From Bacteroidota bacterium (GTDB lineage: Bacteria > Bacteroidota > Bacteroidia > Chitinophagales > Saprospiraceae): a stretch of 64,000 bases of DNA. The stretch covers positions 106,402-170,401 of the forward strand of contig WGNL01000035.1 of assembly GCA_016124585.1 (NCBI GenBank). Direction: 5' to 3'. Below the pieces are notes generated by a model. It was not told where the DNA came from and did no database searches. It saw only the letters and a program-made list of their open reading frames with translations. This document shows, piece by piece, positions 1 through 10,351 of this stretch. The translations under genes and the position numbers were made by a program. The stretch's first letter is position 1, and each line of letters opens with the position of its first letter.

Positions 1-601
1 ATACGAACGGGTGAAATCCATCCTCCGAACGGGTAACGAGCTTTGGATCGGTACTGACAACGGTATTTTTGCTTTAAAAGACGGTGAAGAAAACTGGCGG
101 CAACTGTCCACCAAATCGCAGACGAGCGGCTTGCTGAAGGTAGGTGAAAATTACGTCGCGGGCACGTTCGAAGGCATCGCTTTGTCCAGCGATGAGGGGC
201 AAACCTGGCGTATCGTAAACCGCCAAATAAAGCCCTCCAAACTGTCAGTCTTGGATGGGAAAATCATCGCCATGGACATTGACCAAGGCGCTGAACTCTC
301 AGCGGATTTTGGTGAAACTTGGATGCCCATCCAACAGGGAATCGTCCACGACAGCCATGTTTTTGAGGTGGTAGAAGCGGGCAATTTCATGCTGCGCTCA
401 CAGCCCGATGGCATTTATTTGTCCAATGATGCGGGTAAAAACTGGAAGGACATTTACCATTTTTCCTATAACGAGCCGTTTGGCGTGATGCTCTCCATCG
501 GGGAGCAATGGAACGAAGTTTACTCTAGGCCAGAGGCGCCGTTCGTGGAGCTTGTTGTTATTGACGGCGTGATTTATGGGGCGACGGTGCGGGGGTGCTA
601 A
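1..601 (+). CDS. Asp-box (BNR/sialidase-type) beta-propeller protein, 5' end missing
   Basis: The reading frame is open to the left edge of the window. The first in-frame start codon is a GTG at 11, but codons upstream of it are also open, so the gene very probably begins outside. The visible part has repeated Asp-box motifs of the form S-x-D-x-G-x-T-W: SSDEGQTW, SADFGETW and SNDAGKNW. These lie at regular spacing, as in photosystem II assembly factor Ycf48-like and sialidase-like propellers. Asp-boxes are structural turns at blade edges and do not by themselves show enzyme activity. No sorting domain is seen at the C-terminus. The gene converges on the next one, with a hairpin between the two stops. 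The function is unknown; a secreted or periplasmic structural propeller is likely. Confidence 0.7.
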   Translation, partial: YERVKSILRTGNELWIGTDNGIFALKDGEENWRQLSTKSQTSGLLKVGENYVAGTFEGIALSSDEGQTWRIVNRQIKPSKLSVLDGKIIAMDIDQGAELSADFGETWMPIQQGIVHDSHVFEVVEAGNFMLRSQPDGIYLSNDAGKNWKDIYHFSYNEPFGVMLSIGEQWNEVYSRPEAPFVELVVIDGVIYGATVRGC

Positions 602-607
602 ACAAAG

Positions 608-638
608 TGAGGGGCATGTGTTAACGACATGCCCCTCA
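608..638. terminator. Hairpin between convergent genes
   Basis: Perfect 12-bp arms (608-619 and 627-638, TGAGGGGCATGT and its complement) enclose a 7-nt loop. The hairpin lies between the stop of the plus-strand Asp-box gene at 601 and the stop of the minus-strand gene at 655. There is no long T-run, so bidirectional termination is inferred from position and stem strength. Confidence 0.6.
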
Positions 639-654
639 TCAATTTCATACCTCA

Positions 655-3600
655 CTACCACCTCGCCACCACAAACCTAATCGGCATGTATCGCCAATTT
701 TGTCCGGGCATGTTCAGCAGATAAGTGCCACCTGCAAGGCTGGATACATCCAAGCTGAGCCTGTTGTGCCCCTTCAGCAATTCCACGTTTTGGGTAAAAA
801 CCAATTTGCCAAAAACATCATAGCATTCCAGGTCAAAATGGCCTTCCATGCGGCTGAAAATCGTCACGTTTATTTCACCAAAATACACTGGATTCGGGTC
901 AATGGTCCGCAGTTGGACAGGACGTCCCGTCAGGGTGGCCGATTTTATCGCCGTGCTGCCATTTCCTGAAAAGGCGTTCAACGTGAGGCTGGCCTCATCG
1001 TCTTCGTTGGCTGCGCAGCAAGTCCCGTTGCCGGGGGTGCTGTCCGTGTCCGACTCATCGGCAGCACTGACCTGAGCGTAAGGCTTGAGCGTGTTCTCCG
1101 TGAGCATGAAATAGTTGACCGTCAGTTGCTGCGACTCGCCCGGCAACAGCTCGCTGATGTACCATTTCTCGTTGCCATAGCCATTGAAAACACCCTTCGT
1201 CGCCGACCAATCGTTGCCACCTTCATAAACCAAATTGTTCGGTTTTTTGAACTCCACCTCTACTTGGTGGGCGGGCTTCGAGCCTACGTTTTTCACCTCC
1301 AACACAATGGAGGTCGTGCTGTAAATAGCAGGTGCTGGCTGGTTGGTGGACATCGAAAGTTCGAGGTCGATGACGCCACTTCCACCGCCACCTGTGCCAA
1401 CGACGAAAGGTGCGGCCAGCATGTTGTTGCCTTCGTTGCCTTCGGCAATGGCGTTGTCAGCGTCCACTTTCAGCAGGAGGAAATAGCTGCCGTTGGGCAG
1501 GCTGCTGGGGATGGTCGAGGCGCCCGGCACATTGCTGGTGCTGAAGCCTGCGGCGTAGTTGCCCGTCTGCACGACTCCATCCTGAATATCGTCGTTGCTA
1601 AGCACATTATCCGTTGATATCCAAGCCTTTATATTGAAATCTCCGCTGGCCGTGGCCGTGCCTTGGTTGGCGATGTCGAACTGGTAACTCAGTACCGAAC
1701 CTGCTGCGACGGGCGAATTCTGCACGCCCAAATTGGCCAAAACGAGGTCAGGTTTTGGGGTGGAGCCGCTGCCGCCAACAGTGCTGGCTTCGTCGTCCTC
1801 GTTCACAGCGGGAGGCGTGCCATTGCCGGGGGTGCTGTCCGCATCGGGTTGGTCGGCAAAAGTCACTTGGGCATAAGCCGCTGGGGCTGGATTTGCGAGC
1901 AAAAAATAGCTCACGGTGAGGGTGGCAGATGCACCGGGTGACAAACTTCCCACCGTCCAGATTTCATTGCCGAAGGGGTTGAAACTACCTTGCGAAGCAG
2001 TAAATTCATTGCCCCCCGTGTAAACCGTGCCGAGCGGCTTCGCAAATTTCACCTGAACACCCGTGGCCGCCACGGCGCCACTGTTGGTGAGGGTGGCCGT
2101 CACGGTGTAATTGCCGTATTGGGCAGGGCTGGCATTTGGCTGCGCCAAACTCAGTTCGAGGTCAATGCCCGGGTTGCCGCCGCCCGAACAAGTACCTGGA
2201 TTGTCAATCAGCAAATCAATGGAACAGCCGTTTGCATCGTCCGTCAGCGTGAGGTCGAGGTAGGTACTAATTGCGGCAGCGTACAACCCAGTCGTGAAAG
2301 GCTGCCCGTAGGGTAGGTTGGCTTCCTGAATGAAACCAGAAATGGAAAAGCTGCTGCCCAGCCCCGTGCCCGTTGGGTTGATGACGGCATACCATTCATC
2401 GTCGAAGGGATCGGCAGTGCCATTGTCGAGGCAGTAGGTGGTGACGCCGGGGTCGCTGATTTGGCAGTTGCCGCCGCCGCTATTGTTTTCTTCGCAAAGT
2501 TCTGCCGCAGCCACCTGCACACAGCCGTTGGTTTCTTTCCAAATCAGCAATTGCACATAGGCTGCTCCCACGGGCGCTGTCGCTGTCATAAATCGGGTCT
2601 CAAAACTGGTGGCAATGCCCTGCGTGTTCGATGAATTTACCCCAACCGCCATCGGCGTATAGCTGGCATTCAGGAACCGCAATTGGGAGTAGGCGTCGTT
2701 TGGATTGCCCGTCGTTTGAGCCGTCACGCTGGCATTGTACACCGTACCTGCCGTGGTCGGAAAAACCTGCGTCAGGCTGCCCGGTGCGCCGCAAATACTG
2801 GCGATGCCGTTGCTCGTGGCTACCACGTCGCCTGTGCTGTTCCAGTTGTCCAGTGCAAGGTCGAAGCTGGGGTTCATCAACAGGTTGGTGCAGCTAGGCG
2901 AAGGCGGGGCGATGTCGCCGTTGCCATTGGTTTTCACCAAAAACAGCTCGCCGCCGAGTTTGCCAGCCAAGAGAAAACCGCCGTCGCTGGTCTGGATGGA
3001 GGCCGAGAGGTCAGGCAACAGGCCGTCGTAGAATTTCACCCAAGCTGTGGCACCAGCGGCATCCAGCAGGACGAGGTACATGCCCTCCTGCGTTCCAACA
3101 AAATCCTTGGCTTTGCCAGCCAGCAGGTGGCCGCCGTTGGAGGTCTCGGTCGAAGTGGCCAAGGTAATCGGCGAGGTGAAGAAGCCCAGGCTGCTCTGCA
3201 AGATGTTCGATGGAAGCCCGCTGAAAACGGAACTTCCGTCGGCAGCTATTTTTAGGAAATATGGTTGGAATGTGTTTGGGCCACCTGAGTACTGGAAGCT
3301 TCGGATAAAAAAACCGCCATCTGCGGCCTCCGTTACGCTGCTCACCGGGCTTTCCAGGTCGCTGACAAACACGTTGCTGAATTGCTGCACGCCGTTGCCA
3401 TCTATCCGCCAGAGCTTGGTGCCTGTAAACGGGGTAGATTTGAAAAGCGCCAACACGCCGCCGTCGGAAACGGCTAGTGGCAGGCTGAGTTGAGGCGTCT
3501 CACTGAGCGCCGGGGAGAGGTACGACCACAGCTCTTGCCCCGTCGTGCCGTGTATTTTTTTCACAAAAAAATGGAACGTGGGCGGCGCATTGCCAGGAAA

Positions 3601-4095
3601 AATACCGTAGGTACCGCCCACCATAACCGCCTGTCCATCAGCGCTTTGCACCACGGCACTCACTTGCACCTGCGATGCCGTAGGCAGGTCGTAGGTCTGG
3701 TCGAAGTAGATTTGGTCAATGTTACCGCAGTCGCCCGGCACGAATTCGATGCGGCGCAGGTGCAGGTCGCCCGTGGCGTTGATTTCGTAGTTGTAGAAAC
3801 CCAATTGGGAAATCCGGAAATTGCCGCCGGGGAAGTTGATGGGGCAATCGGCAGTCCCCGTGACGAATGCCAACTGGCTGCCGTCCGCCATTTTTCCAGA
3901 AAGGAAGGCATTGGCTGTGTTGTTTTTCAGGTTCAGGTTGAACAAGGTACCCGATTCGCTCAGGGAAATAATGCCGTAGCCATTTGCATCGGGGTAGGTT
4001 TGTTGCCAGCCCTGCGCACTGACCAATGCTGGGAGGCATAGCAGCCATGCGCCAAATAGCATGGCTCGAAAACTTGAGGGAAGATGTTGGTTCAT
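655..4095 (-). CDS. Large secreted T9SS cargo protein with CARDB and DUF11-like domains
   Basis: An 1146-residue exported protein. A signal peptide covers about residues 1-27, ending in SAQ. Residues 30-400 carry loosely repeated units with phrases such as SDGGFLLAG, typical of delta-60-like propeller repeats. Around 400-540 is a CBM-like jelly-roll segment beginning NLLMNPSFD. Two DUF11-like beta-sandwiches share the phrase EDDEAS and flank a CARDB-type domain with the phrase EGNEGNN. The last 80 residues match a type A T9SS sorting domain: a start near NPVYFGEINV, then a DVFGKLV segment and a GGTYLL segment. The protein should be exported through the outer membrane and anchored or released. 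The binding target is unknown; the CARDB and CBM-like modules suggest adhesion or a polymer-binding role. The gene stands alone, in the opposite direction to its left neighbour. Confidence 0.85.
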   Translation of the reverse strand: MNQHLPSSFRAMLFGAWLLCLPALVSAQGWQQTYPDANGYGIISLSESGTLFNLNLKNNTANAFLSGKMADGSQLAFVTGTADCPINFPGGNFRISQLGFYNYEINATGDLHLRRIEFVPGDCGNIDQIYFDQTYDLPTASQVQVSAVVQSADGQAVMVGGTYGIFPGNAPPTFHFFVKKIHGTTGQELWSYLSPALSETPQLSLPLAVSDGGVLALFKSTPFTGTKLWRIDGNGVQQFSNVFVSDLESPVSSVTEAADGGFFIRSFQYSGGPNTFQPYFLKIAADGSSVFSGLPSNILQSSLGFFTSPITLATSTETSNGGHLLAGKAKDFVGTQEGMYLVLLDAAGATAWVKFYDGLLPDLSASIQTSDGGFLLAGKLGGELFLVKTNGNGDIAPPSPSCTNLLMNPSFDLALDNWNSTGDVVATSNGIASICGAPGSLTQVFPTTAGTVYNASVTAQTTGNPNDAYSQLRFLNASYTPMAVGVNSSNTQGIATSFETRFMTATAPVGAAYVQLLIWKETNGCVQVAAAELCEENNSGGGNCQISDPGVTTYCLDNGTADPFDDEWYAVINPTGTGLGSSFSISGFIQEANLPYGQPFTTGLYAAAISTYLDLTLTDDANGCSIDLLIDNPGTCSGGGNPGIDLELSLAQPNASPAQYGNYTVTATLTNSGAVAATGVQVKFAKPLGTVYTGGNEFTASQGSFNPFGNEIWTVGSLSPGASATLTVSYFLLANPAPAAYAQVTFADQPDADSTPGNGTPPAVNEDDEASTVGGSGSTPKPDLVLANLGVQNSPVAAGSVLSYQFDIANQGTATASGDFNIKAWISTDNVLSNDDIQDGVVQTGNYAAGFSTSNVPGASTIPSSLPNGSYFLLLKVDADNAIAEGNEGNNMLAAPFVVGTGGGGSGVIDLELSMSTNQPAPAIYSTTSIVLEVKNVGSKPAHQVEVEFKKPNNLVYEGGNDWSATKGVFNGYGNEKWYISELLPGESQQLTVNYFMLTENTLKPYAQVSAADESDTDSTPGNGTCCAANEDDEASLTLNAFSGNGSTAIKSATLTGRPVQLRTIDPNPVYFGEINVTIFSRMEGHFDLECYDVFGKLVFTQNVELLKGHNRLSLDVSSLAGGTYLLNMPGQNWRYMPIRFVVARW

Positions 4096-4466
4096 AATTG
4101 TATTGATTTTTGTTAAAAATTGATTTCAAATGCTAACAGAAAGACTGGACTGGCGCTTTGGGCAAGGTGATTCCAAGGCAAGCTGGTGGCTTGCGGTGCT
4201 TGGGCACGGCCTTTCTAACAAACTTATTTGTGAGCAGAGACCGAAGGCTGGTTAGCCTTCTTTTGATTTGGTAAAATAGTTTTCATTTGGTTTTTTGAAG
4301 AAGTAGTCACTGTCGCAACTACTTCAAAACCATTGCCCAAAGGTGACTTATTTAAAAAAATGCAAAACGGGGCCTGTCGGTGAAAGAAGGAAATTCGTTC
4401 ATGAACGGCAGAAATTGCTGCATGAAAATTTTGATCGGGTGAAAAACTGGGTGTACCTGGCCCCAA
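4096..4466. other. Intergenic region without a supported gene
   Basis: This stretch separates two minus-strand genes and should contain the promoter of the large T9SS protein near 4096-4140. A small hairpin (GAAGGCT, 4-nt loop, AGCCTTC, 4243-4260) is followed by TTTT in the plus direction, although no plus-strand gene precedes it. An 80-codon minus-strand frame here has no family features and was not accepted. Confidence 0.5.
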
Positions 4467-6932
4467 CTACCCAACTGGGAGCGTAAACCTGCATACCGTC
4501 CCCTTTCCCTCCGCCGAATCAATTGAAATGATGCCGCCGTTCCGCTCCACAAATTCCTTGCAGAGCGCCAGACCGAGACCTGTACCCCGTTCGCCAGCCG
4601 TCCCCTTGCTGCTGCCCTTGCGGTCGAGTTCGAACACGGATGCGGCTTTTTCGGGAGTCATGCCGAGGCCCGTGTCGGCCACGTTGATGTGTACTTGCGA
4701 GCCTCCTGCCCCAGCGGAAAGGCGCACAGTGCCGCCCTCCGGTGTAAACTTGAGGGCGTTGGAAACAAGGTTGCGGAGGATGAGTTGGAGGCTGTTTTCG
4801 TCGGCCATCGCCTTCAGGTCTGGGGCGATTTCGTTTTTCAAAACAATGCCTTTCGACTGGGCATCCTGCTCGAACAACTGGACAATTTCGTCGGCTTGCT
4901 GCCGTAAATCCAGCGGCTGCGGATGCAGCGAAATACCCTCCAACTGGCTCACCGACCAATGCAGCAGGTTGTCGAGCAGGGTGCTGAGGTTGCTGGCGGA
5001 GCGGTTCACTTGGGTGGTAAGGTCTTGCAGGCGGTCGAGGTTGCCCTTGCCAAGGTGGAAACTGAAGATTTTGCCGAGGCTCGTGAAGGCGCTTATTTCG
5101 CTGCGCAAATCATGCGAAATGATGGCGAAGAGGCGGTCTTTTGTGGCGTTGAGCTGGCCGAGTTGGGTGGCCTGCTCCGCAATTTTTGCCTTGGCCTGCC
5201 GCATCTGAAAATAGAGCCAAGCCAAGCCCGCCAGCAGTAGCCCCAGCACGGCGGCGGCTATCAGCAGCCTATTTTTTTGCTGTGAAATGAGGTCATTTTT
5301 TGCTTTCAGCACGGCGTTTTCTTGCTCTTTTTTCTCCGTTTCATACTGCGTCCGAACGTCTTCGATGATGGTCGTTTTGTCCGCAGCGAAGAGTTGGTGG
5401 TTTAGCCCTTGGAGTTGCTTGAGCGTCGTGACGGCCTTGGCAGGTTGATTGCTTTTTTCGTAAAGATCAGCCAGTGCGGATTGCGCTGTGATTTGCCCCT
5501 TCAACGTGCCCACTTGCTGCGCCATGCCCAGCCCCCGCTGCAAAAGTTCCTCCACCGATTGATTGGAAACACCAAGCTTTACGCTGTTTCCGGCCAGTTG
5601 GTATGCCTTGCCGATTTCCACCAAGGTGGCCGCTACCATGCGCCGCTCATCAATTTCTTCGAAGATGGCGAGTGCCTTGAAAAGCAATTGCAGCCCCTGC
5701 TCGACTTTCCCCTCCGCCACCTTAAAACCGCTCTCCGTCAGCCACACATGCGCCTGGATGCTCTGGTTGACCGAGAAATCCTTGGTTGTTTTCGCTTCAG
5801 CGATTTTCGCCAATGCTGCTGCCTTGTCGCCTTCCTGCCAATCGGCCCGGGCCAAGCCGGCGAGGTACATGGCTTCTTCCGTCTCAGAGCCATTGGCCCG
5901 GCTGGTCTCCAACCCCTTGCTGTAATACTTTCGGGAATTGCCGAAGTCGCCAATTTCTTCGTAGTTGTAGGCGACCTGACCGTAGCTGCGGGTGAGTTCA
6001 TTTGGGTCGTATTTTTCCAACAGGGGCAGGGCTTTGAAGTAGGCGGAAAGGGCTTTTTCCGGCTGCCCCATTTCACCCAAAATACCCGCCTCGCTCACGT
6101 TGGCAATGGCCACCCGGTACTCATCGTTCGAAAGCCCGGACCAAAAGGCGCAGCGCTGGTAGTAGTGGAGCGAGGAGTCCAGTTGGCCTTTTTGTGAAAA
6201 ATAGTTGCCGAGGTTCAGCGTCACGTTTGCCATGATGACGGTGTCCTTTTGCGCCAGCGCAGTAGCACGAGCAAGTTCAAGGAAAATCTTGGCACTGTCG
6301 GGCATTCCCCGCCTGAAATAGGCCAACGAGATATTATCGTACAAGGCAGGCTGTTTATCAATCACATTCAGTTCCTTGGAAATTTTCAGGGCGTCGAAGT
6401 AGTGCACAGTAGCGCCAGCCAAATCTTTTTTGTAGTAGGAAATGATGGCCGCCGTGTTTTCCAGACTGACCAGCCCAAGGGCAATTCCCTTCCGGTCAGA
6501 CATGGAGCGGGTCAGTTTTTTGGCATCCGCCAAGGCGGTTTCCGCCTTTTCCAATTGTCGGGACTGCATCAATGATTTCAGCCAAAGCAGGTAGACATCC
6601 ACCTGTTTCTGCTGGCTTTCCGGTTGTGCTTTCAGCAATGCCAAGCCCTTTTCAAACTCCCCAGCAGCTTCTACTGGTTTGCGTTCGGCCAAGTAAGTAT
6701 TGCCCACTCCAACATGGACGTTTGCCTGCATAACGGGGCTGCTGGCTGTCGTCATTGCCCGCTCCAGGTATTGGTGGGCAGTCGCAAAACTGTCCTGAGA
6801 GACTGCTCTCTTGGCCAGCGCCAACAGCGAGTCAGCACTAAGCCCGGCCTTAATATTTTGTGCAAAAACACCTGACAGGCAGGAGAAAAAAAGGAAGATT
6901 GCCACGACGTGGCGAAGGGGATTTAGGTGCAT
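4467..6932 (-). CDS. Tetratricopeptide-repeat sensor histidine kinase
   Basis: An 821-residue membrane kinase. After a signal peptide (about 1-24), residues 30-490 form TPR helices in the periplasm. One transmembrane helix lies near 555-577. A dimerisation/phosphoacceptor domain has the motif ISHDL with His607. A HATPase_c domain follows, with an N box near 720 (NLVSNALKF), G1 (DTGLGM) and G2 (GTGLGLALC). No receiver domain is attached. The gene follows the LytTR response regulator on the same strand with a 47-bp gap, so the two probably form one transcription unit and a cognate pair. This TPR-kinase plus LytTR layout is common in Bacteroidota. The signal sensed is unknown. Confidence 0.93.
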   Translation of the reverse strand: MHLNPLRHVVAIFLFFSCLSGVFAQNIKAGLSADSLLALAKRAVSQDSFATAHQYLERAMTTASSPVMQANVHVGVGNTYLAERKPVEAAGEFEKGLALLKAQPESQQKQVDVYLLWLKSLMQSRQLEKAETALADAKKLTRSMSDRKGIALGLVSLENTAAIISYYKKDLAGATVHYFDALKISKELNVIDKQPALYDNISLAYFRRGMPDSAKIFLELARATALAQKDTVIMANVTLNLGNYFSQKGQLDSSLHYYQRCAFWSGLSNDEYRVAIANVSEAGILGEMGQPEKALSAYFKALPLLEKYDPNELTRSYGQVAYNYEEIGDFGNSRKYYSKGLETSRANGSETEEAMYLAGLARADWQEGDKAAALAKIAEAKTTKDFSVNQSIQAHVWLTESGFKVAEGKVEQGLQLLFKALAIFEEIDERRMVAATLVEIGKAYQLAGNSVKLGVSNQSVEELLQRGLGMAQQVGTLKGQITAQSALADLYEKSNQPAKAVTTLKQLQGLNHQLFAADKTTIIEDVRTQYETEKKEQENAVLKAKNDLISQQKNRLLIAAAVLGLLLAGLAWLYFQMRQAKAKIAEQATQLGQLNATKDRLFAIISHDLRSEISAFTSLGKIFSFHLGKGNLDRLQDLTTQVNRSASNLSTLLDNLLHWSVSQLEGISLHPQPLDLRQQADEIVQLFEQDAQSKGIVLKNEIAPDLKAMADENSLQLILRNLVSNALKFTPEGGTVRLSAGAGGSQVHINVADTGLGMTPEKAASVFELDRKGSSKGTAGERGTGLGLALCKEFVERNGGIISIDSAEGKGTVCRFTLPVG

Positions 6933-6979
6933 TGATTTGGTTTGTCGTTAAAAAAAATATGGCGAGGGGTCGTAAAAAA

Positions 6980-7735
6980 TCAAATCGTGTTCAACATCCG
7001 TAGGATTTGCTCGCTGAAACTTTTGCCCAAGGGTACGGTGCGCTGCTTGAGTTGCAGCATGCCCTCGGCGTCATCAATGCTGGAAATGGCCGCCGCCCGC
7101 ACGATGTAGGAACGGTGTACCTGGATGAAGGCGTTGGGCGGGAGTTTTCCAGCAATTTCCCGAAGGGAAGTGCGTACCAAAAAGCTTTCGTCGCTGGTGT
7201 GAATGGAGCAGTAGCGGTCTTTGGCGACCTCAATGATGGTTATTTCCGAGAAGGGGATTTTTACCAGTTTGCTACCCTGTTTCGTGAACAAGCTATCTCG
7301 GAAAAAAACGTCCTGATTCCAGACGGGCAATACGTTTTCTGCCTCGCCACGCTCTTTTTCCTTCGCAAAGCGATAGACCGCAAGCTCAATGGCGGGCTGA
7401 AGGTTTTGTGGCTCAATCGGTTTCACCAGATAGGAATATGGCTCGGTTGCCGTTGCCCTTGAGATGGTGGCCGGATCGCTCAGTCCCGTGGTGAAAATAA
7501 TGGGCGTTGGCCGCAGCCGGTTGATTTTTTTGGCCAGTTCAACGCCATCCTCATCCCCCACCAATTCGATGTCAATCAAAATGACGTCGGGCTGCACAGC
7601 CACCAGCAAATGCAGGGCTTCCTTGGCAGAATCGGCCATACCGACCATGTCGTAGCCCATGCTCTCAAGGGAAATCAAGATATTTTCTTGGTGGATGGGA
7701 TTGTCTTCAACAGCGAGGATTCGGATTTTTTGCAT
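6980..7735 (-). CDS. LytTR-family response regulator
   Basis: A 251-residue two-domain regulator. The start was placed at the ATG at 7735 because the residues upstream of it in the longer frame are low in family character and the protein then opens with the canonical receiver strand [12 protein letters not shown]. The receiver domain (1-125) has acidic residues E10 and D11, phosphoacceptor Asp55 (LIDIEL) and Lys in VKPIEP. A LytTR DNA-binding domain follows at about 145-250, with the phrases [10 protein letters not shown] and [10 protein letters not shown]. It lies directly upstream of the TPR histidine kinase and is probably its partner. The 136-bp gap to the divergent fucosidase gene must hold promoters for both directions. 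Confidence 0.93.
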   Translation of the reverse strand: MQKIRILAVEDNPIHQENILISLESMGYDMVGMADSAKEALHLLVAVQPDVILIDIELVGDEDGVELAKKINRLRPTPIIFTTGLSDPATISRATATEPYSYLVKPIEPQNLQPAIELAVYRFAKEKERGEAENVLPVWNQDVFFRDSLFTKQGSKLVKIPFSEITIIEVAKDRYCSIHTSDESFLVRTSLREIAGKLPPNAFIQVHRSYIVRAAAISSIDDAEGMLQLKQRTVPLGKSFSEQILRMLNTI

Positions 7736-7871
7736 CCGGCAAAATACGGGTTTGGTTGAGTTTTGGAGGGATTTTGTGCATTTTGAGGTAGAATTTTGTA
7801 CCGCGTTCTGGAGCAACCGATTTCCTTCAAATTGGAAATTCATTCCCTACCTTCACCCCAAAATCTCGTAT

Positions 7872-10271
7872 ATGAAGCTCACCACTTTCCTGCTGTTCTG
7901 CTGTGCAACCTTTATTCACGCCCAATCCACCCACATCCTCTGGTATGACCGCCCTGCTGAGTTTTTTGAAGAAACGCTCGTACTCGGGAATGGCAAGGTT
8001 GGCGCCTCTGTCTTCGGTGGCGTGGCCGTCGATTCCATGTTTCTCAATGACGCGACACTTTGGTCGGGCGGGCCAGTTGATAGAAACATGAACCCTGAAG
8101 CCCACACCTGGCTGCCCGCTGTCCGGGAGGCACTGGCCAATGAGGACTACGCCGCTGCCGACTCACTAAACAAGCACCTTCAAGGCGCTTTCTCACAAAG
8201 CTTTGCCCCACTGGGCACGATGTACCTGAGTTTTCAGCATGAAAAAGGAGAGGTAAAAAATTATTACCGGGAACTCGACATCGAGCAGGCAGTCAGCACA
8301 GTTCGATACGAAGTAAATGGGGTGAAATTCCAGCGGGAGTACTTCATCTCGGCGCCCGATTCGGTGATGGTCATTCGGCTCACGAGTGGCAAAAAGGGCG
8401 CATTGAATTTTGACCTAAACTTCAAAAGTTTGCTCAAATACAACGTTTCTTCCGGCAATGAAAAGCTTTTAGCAAGCGGCTATGTCCCAACCAAAGCTGA
8501 GCCGAGCTACCGAGGCAATATGCCCGACGCCGTTGTTTTCGATGAAAAAAAAGGAACGCGGTTCGCTGCACAATTTGCCTTGAAACATGGCGATGGTAAA
8601 GTTTCCACTACCGAAAGTGCCTTAAGCTTGAAAGGTGGTACGGAAGCCCTGATTTTCGTTTCCATCGCTACCAGTTTCAACGGCTTCGACAAAGATCCGG
8701 CAACTGAAGGAAAAGACCACATGGTCATTGCGAAGCGAAACTTGAAAAACGCCAGCGGCAAATCATATACGGATTTGCGAAAAGCCCACCTCAAGGATTA
8801 CAATACCTTCTTCAAACGGGTCTCCCTCGACCTTGGCCCCACCGATGCTCTCAATGTGCCGACTGACGAACGACTCAAGCGCTATGCCGAGGGTTTTGAG
8901 GACAAAAACCTCGAGATACTGTATTTCCAGTACGGACGCTACCTGCTCATCAGCAGCAGCCGAACACCGGGTGTACCCGCCAATTTGCAGGGCATCTGGG
9001 ACCCCTACATCCGTCCACCGTGGAGCAGCAATTACACCATCAACATCAACGCAGAGGAGAACTACTGGCTCGCCGAAACCTGCAACCTGAGCGAGTTGCA
9101 CCAGTCATTGTTGACTTTCATCAAAAACGTGGCAACGACCGGAGCTGTCACTGCCCACAATTTTTATGGTGTGGATAAGGGCTGGGCGGCCTGCCACAAT
9201 TCCGACATCTGGGCGATGAGCAACCCCGTCGGCGACTTCGGCAAGGGTAACCCAGTCTGGGCAAACTGGAACATGGGCGGCACATGGCTGAGCACGCATC
9301 TTTGGGAACATTTCACCTTCACACAGGACACAGCTTGGCTCCGCAAAGAGGGCTACCCGCTGATGAAGGGTGCTGCCGAATTTTGCCTCGCTTGGCTGGT
9401 AGTTGACAAGACACACCAGTACCTCCTGACTTCACCCAGCACCTCACCGGAGAACAAATACGTGACACCTGAAGGTTACCACGGCGCCACTTTTTACGGC
9501 GGTACGGCTGACTTGGCGATGATTCGAGAGTGCTTTGCGCAGAACATTGCGGCTTCAAAAAAACTGAACGTGGATGCCGATTTTCGGCGGCAATTGGAAG
9601 CTGCGCTGAGGCAATTGTACCCCTATCAAATCAGTAGGACAGGTGGCTTGCAGGAGTGGTTTTACGATTGGCAGGACGAGGACCCGAAGCACCGCCACCA
9701 GTCACACCTGTTCGGGCTGCACCCCGGCCACAGCATCACGCCGGAGGAGTCGCCCACGCTAGCGAACGCTTGCCGCAGAACACTGGAAATCAAAGGCGAT
9801 GAAACCACGGGCTGGTCGAAAGGATGGCGCATTAATCTCTGGGCTCGCCTTCACGACGGCAACCGGGCCTACAAAATGTACCGGGAACTGCTCCGATTCG
9901 TCCCGCCTGATGGTTTTGAAGGTGGCTTCAAGCAGGGCGGTGGCACTTACCCGAACCTCTTCGATGCCCATCCACCGTTCCAGATTGACGGCAATTTCGG
10001 CGGGGCAGCTGCCGTGGCCGAGATGCTGGTACAGTCCGACGACCGCCGGACCTACCTGCTGCCCGCCCTGCCCGACGCCTGGAAAAATGGCTCGGTGAAG
10101 GGCCTCTGCGCACGTGGCGGTTTCGTCATTGACATGGATTGGAAGGATGGTCGGGTAGTGCGGGTAAATGTGTTTTCGAGGGTTGGCGGGTCGGTGAAAC
10201 TGGTGGACGGCTACGGCAATAGCTGGGATGTGGAGGTGAAGAAGGGAGAGAGTTTGGAGGTGGCTTGGTGA
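7872..10271 (+). CDS. Secreted GH95 family alpha-L-fucosidase-type glycoside hydrolase
   Basis: A 799-residue enzyme with a signal peptide (MKLTTFLLF to HAQ). The start at 7872 was chosen because the longer frame adds 71 residues in front of a clean signal peptide and overlaps the divergent regulator. An N-terminal beta-sandwich begins ILWYDRPA. The (alpha/alpha)6 barrel carries the GH95 signatures [20 protein letters not shown] (general acid Glu), [21 protein letters not shown] and [15 protein letters not shown] (catalytic Asp). GH95 enzymes invert alpha-1,2-L-fucosides, and some members act on alpha-L-galactosides, so the exact sugar is not certain. No T9SS domain is present, so a periplasmic location is likely. 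It stands as a single gene ahead of the Fic gene. A TACCTTCA at 7848-7855 resembles a -7 element, but no clear -33 element was found. Confidence 0.93.
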   Translation: MKLTTFLLFCCATFIHAQSTHILWYDRPAEFFEETLVLGNGKVGASVFGGVAVDSMFLNDATLWSGGPVDRNMNPEAHTWLPAVREALANEDYAAADSLNKHLQGAFSQSFAPLGTMYLSFQHEKGEVKNYYRELDIEQAVSTVRYEVNGVKFQREYFISAPDSVMVIRLTSGKKGALNFDLNFKSLLKYNVSSGNEKLLASGYVPTKAEPSYRGNMPDAVVFDEKKGTRFAAQFALKHGDGKVSTTESALSLKGGTEALIFVSIATSFNGFDKDPATEGKDHMVIAKRNLKNASGKSYTDLRKAHLKDYNTFFKRVSLDLGPTDALNVPTDERLKRYAEGFEDKNLEILYFQYGRYLLISSSRTPGVPANLQGIWDPYIRPPWSSNYTININAEENYWLAETCNLSELHQSLLTFIKNVATTGAVTAHNFYGVDKGWAACHNSDIWAMSNPVGDFGKGNPVWANWNMGGTWLSTHLWEHFTFTQDTAWLRKEGYPLMKGAAEFCLAWLVVDKTHQYLLTSPSTSPENKYVTPEGYHGATFYGGTADLAMIRECFAQNIAASKKLNVDADFRRQLEAALRQLYPYQISRTGGLQEWFYDWQDEDPKHRHQSHLFGLHPGHSITPEESPTLANACRRTLEIKGDETTGWSKGWRINLWARLHDGNRAYKMYRELLRFVPPDGFEGGFKQGGGTYPNLFDAHPPFQIDGNFGGAAAVAEMLVQSDDRRTYLLPALPDAWKNGSVKGLCARGGFVIDMDWKDGRVVRVNVFSRVGGSVKLVDGYGNSWDVEVKKGESLEVAW

Positions 10272-10344
10272 GAATTGCGACATATTGCGACAAAATTTTG
10301 ACAAATTGCGTAGAATTGCGACATATTGCGACAAAATTTTGACA
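10271..10344 (+). repeat. Two perfect 33-bp direct repeats in the Fic promoter region
   Basis: The copies are 10271-10303 and 10312-10344, separated by 8 nt. The octamer TTGCGACA occurs twice in each copy, and related TTTTGACA and AATTGCG units fill the rest. Copy one begins on the last base of the fucosidase stop codon and copy two ends 7 bp before the Fic ATG. The placement suggests an operator or iterated protein-binding site. Confidence 0.9.
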
Positions 10345-10351
10345 CGATTTT

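Noticed and set aside
3490..4041. Long plus-strand frame opposite the T9SS protein
   Set aside because: It is the antisense shadow of a gene with clear domains on the minus strand.
4224..4466. 80-codon minus-strand frame after the TPR kinase
   Set aside because: No family features, low-complexity sequence, and it abuts the kinase stop; treated as intergenic.
5409..6197. 262-codon plus-strand frame
   Set aside because: Antisense to the TPR region of the histidine kinase.
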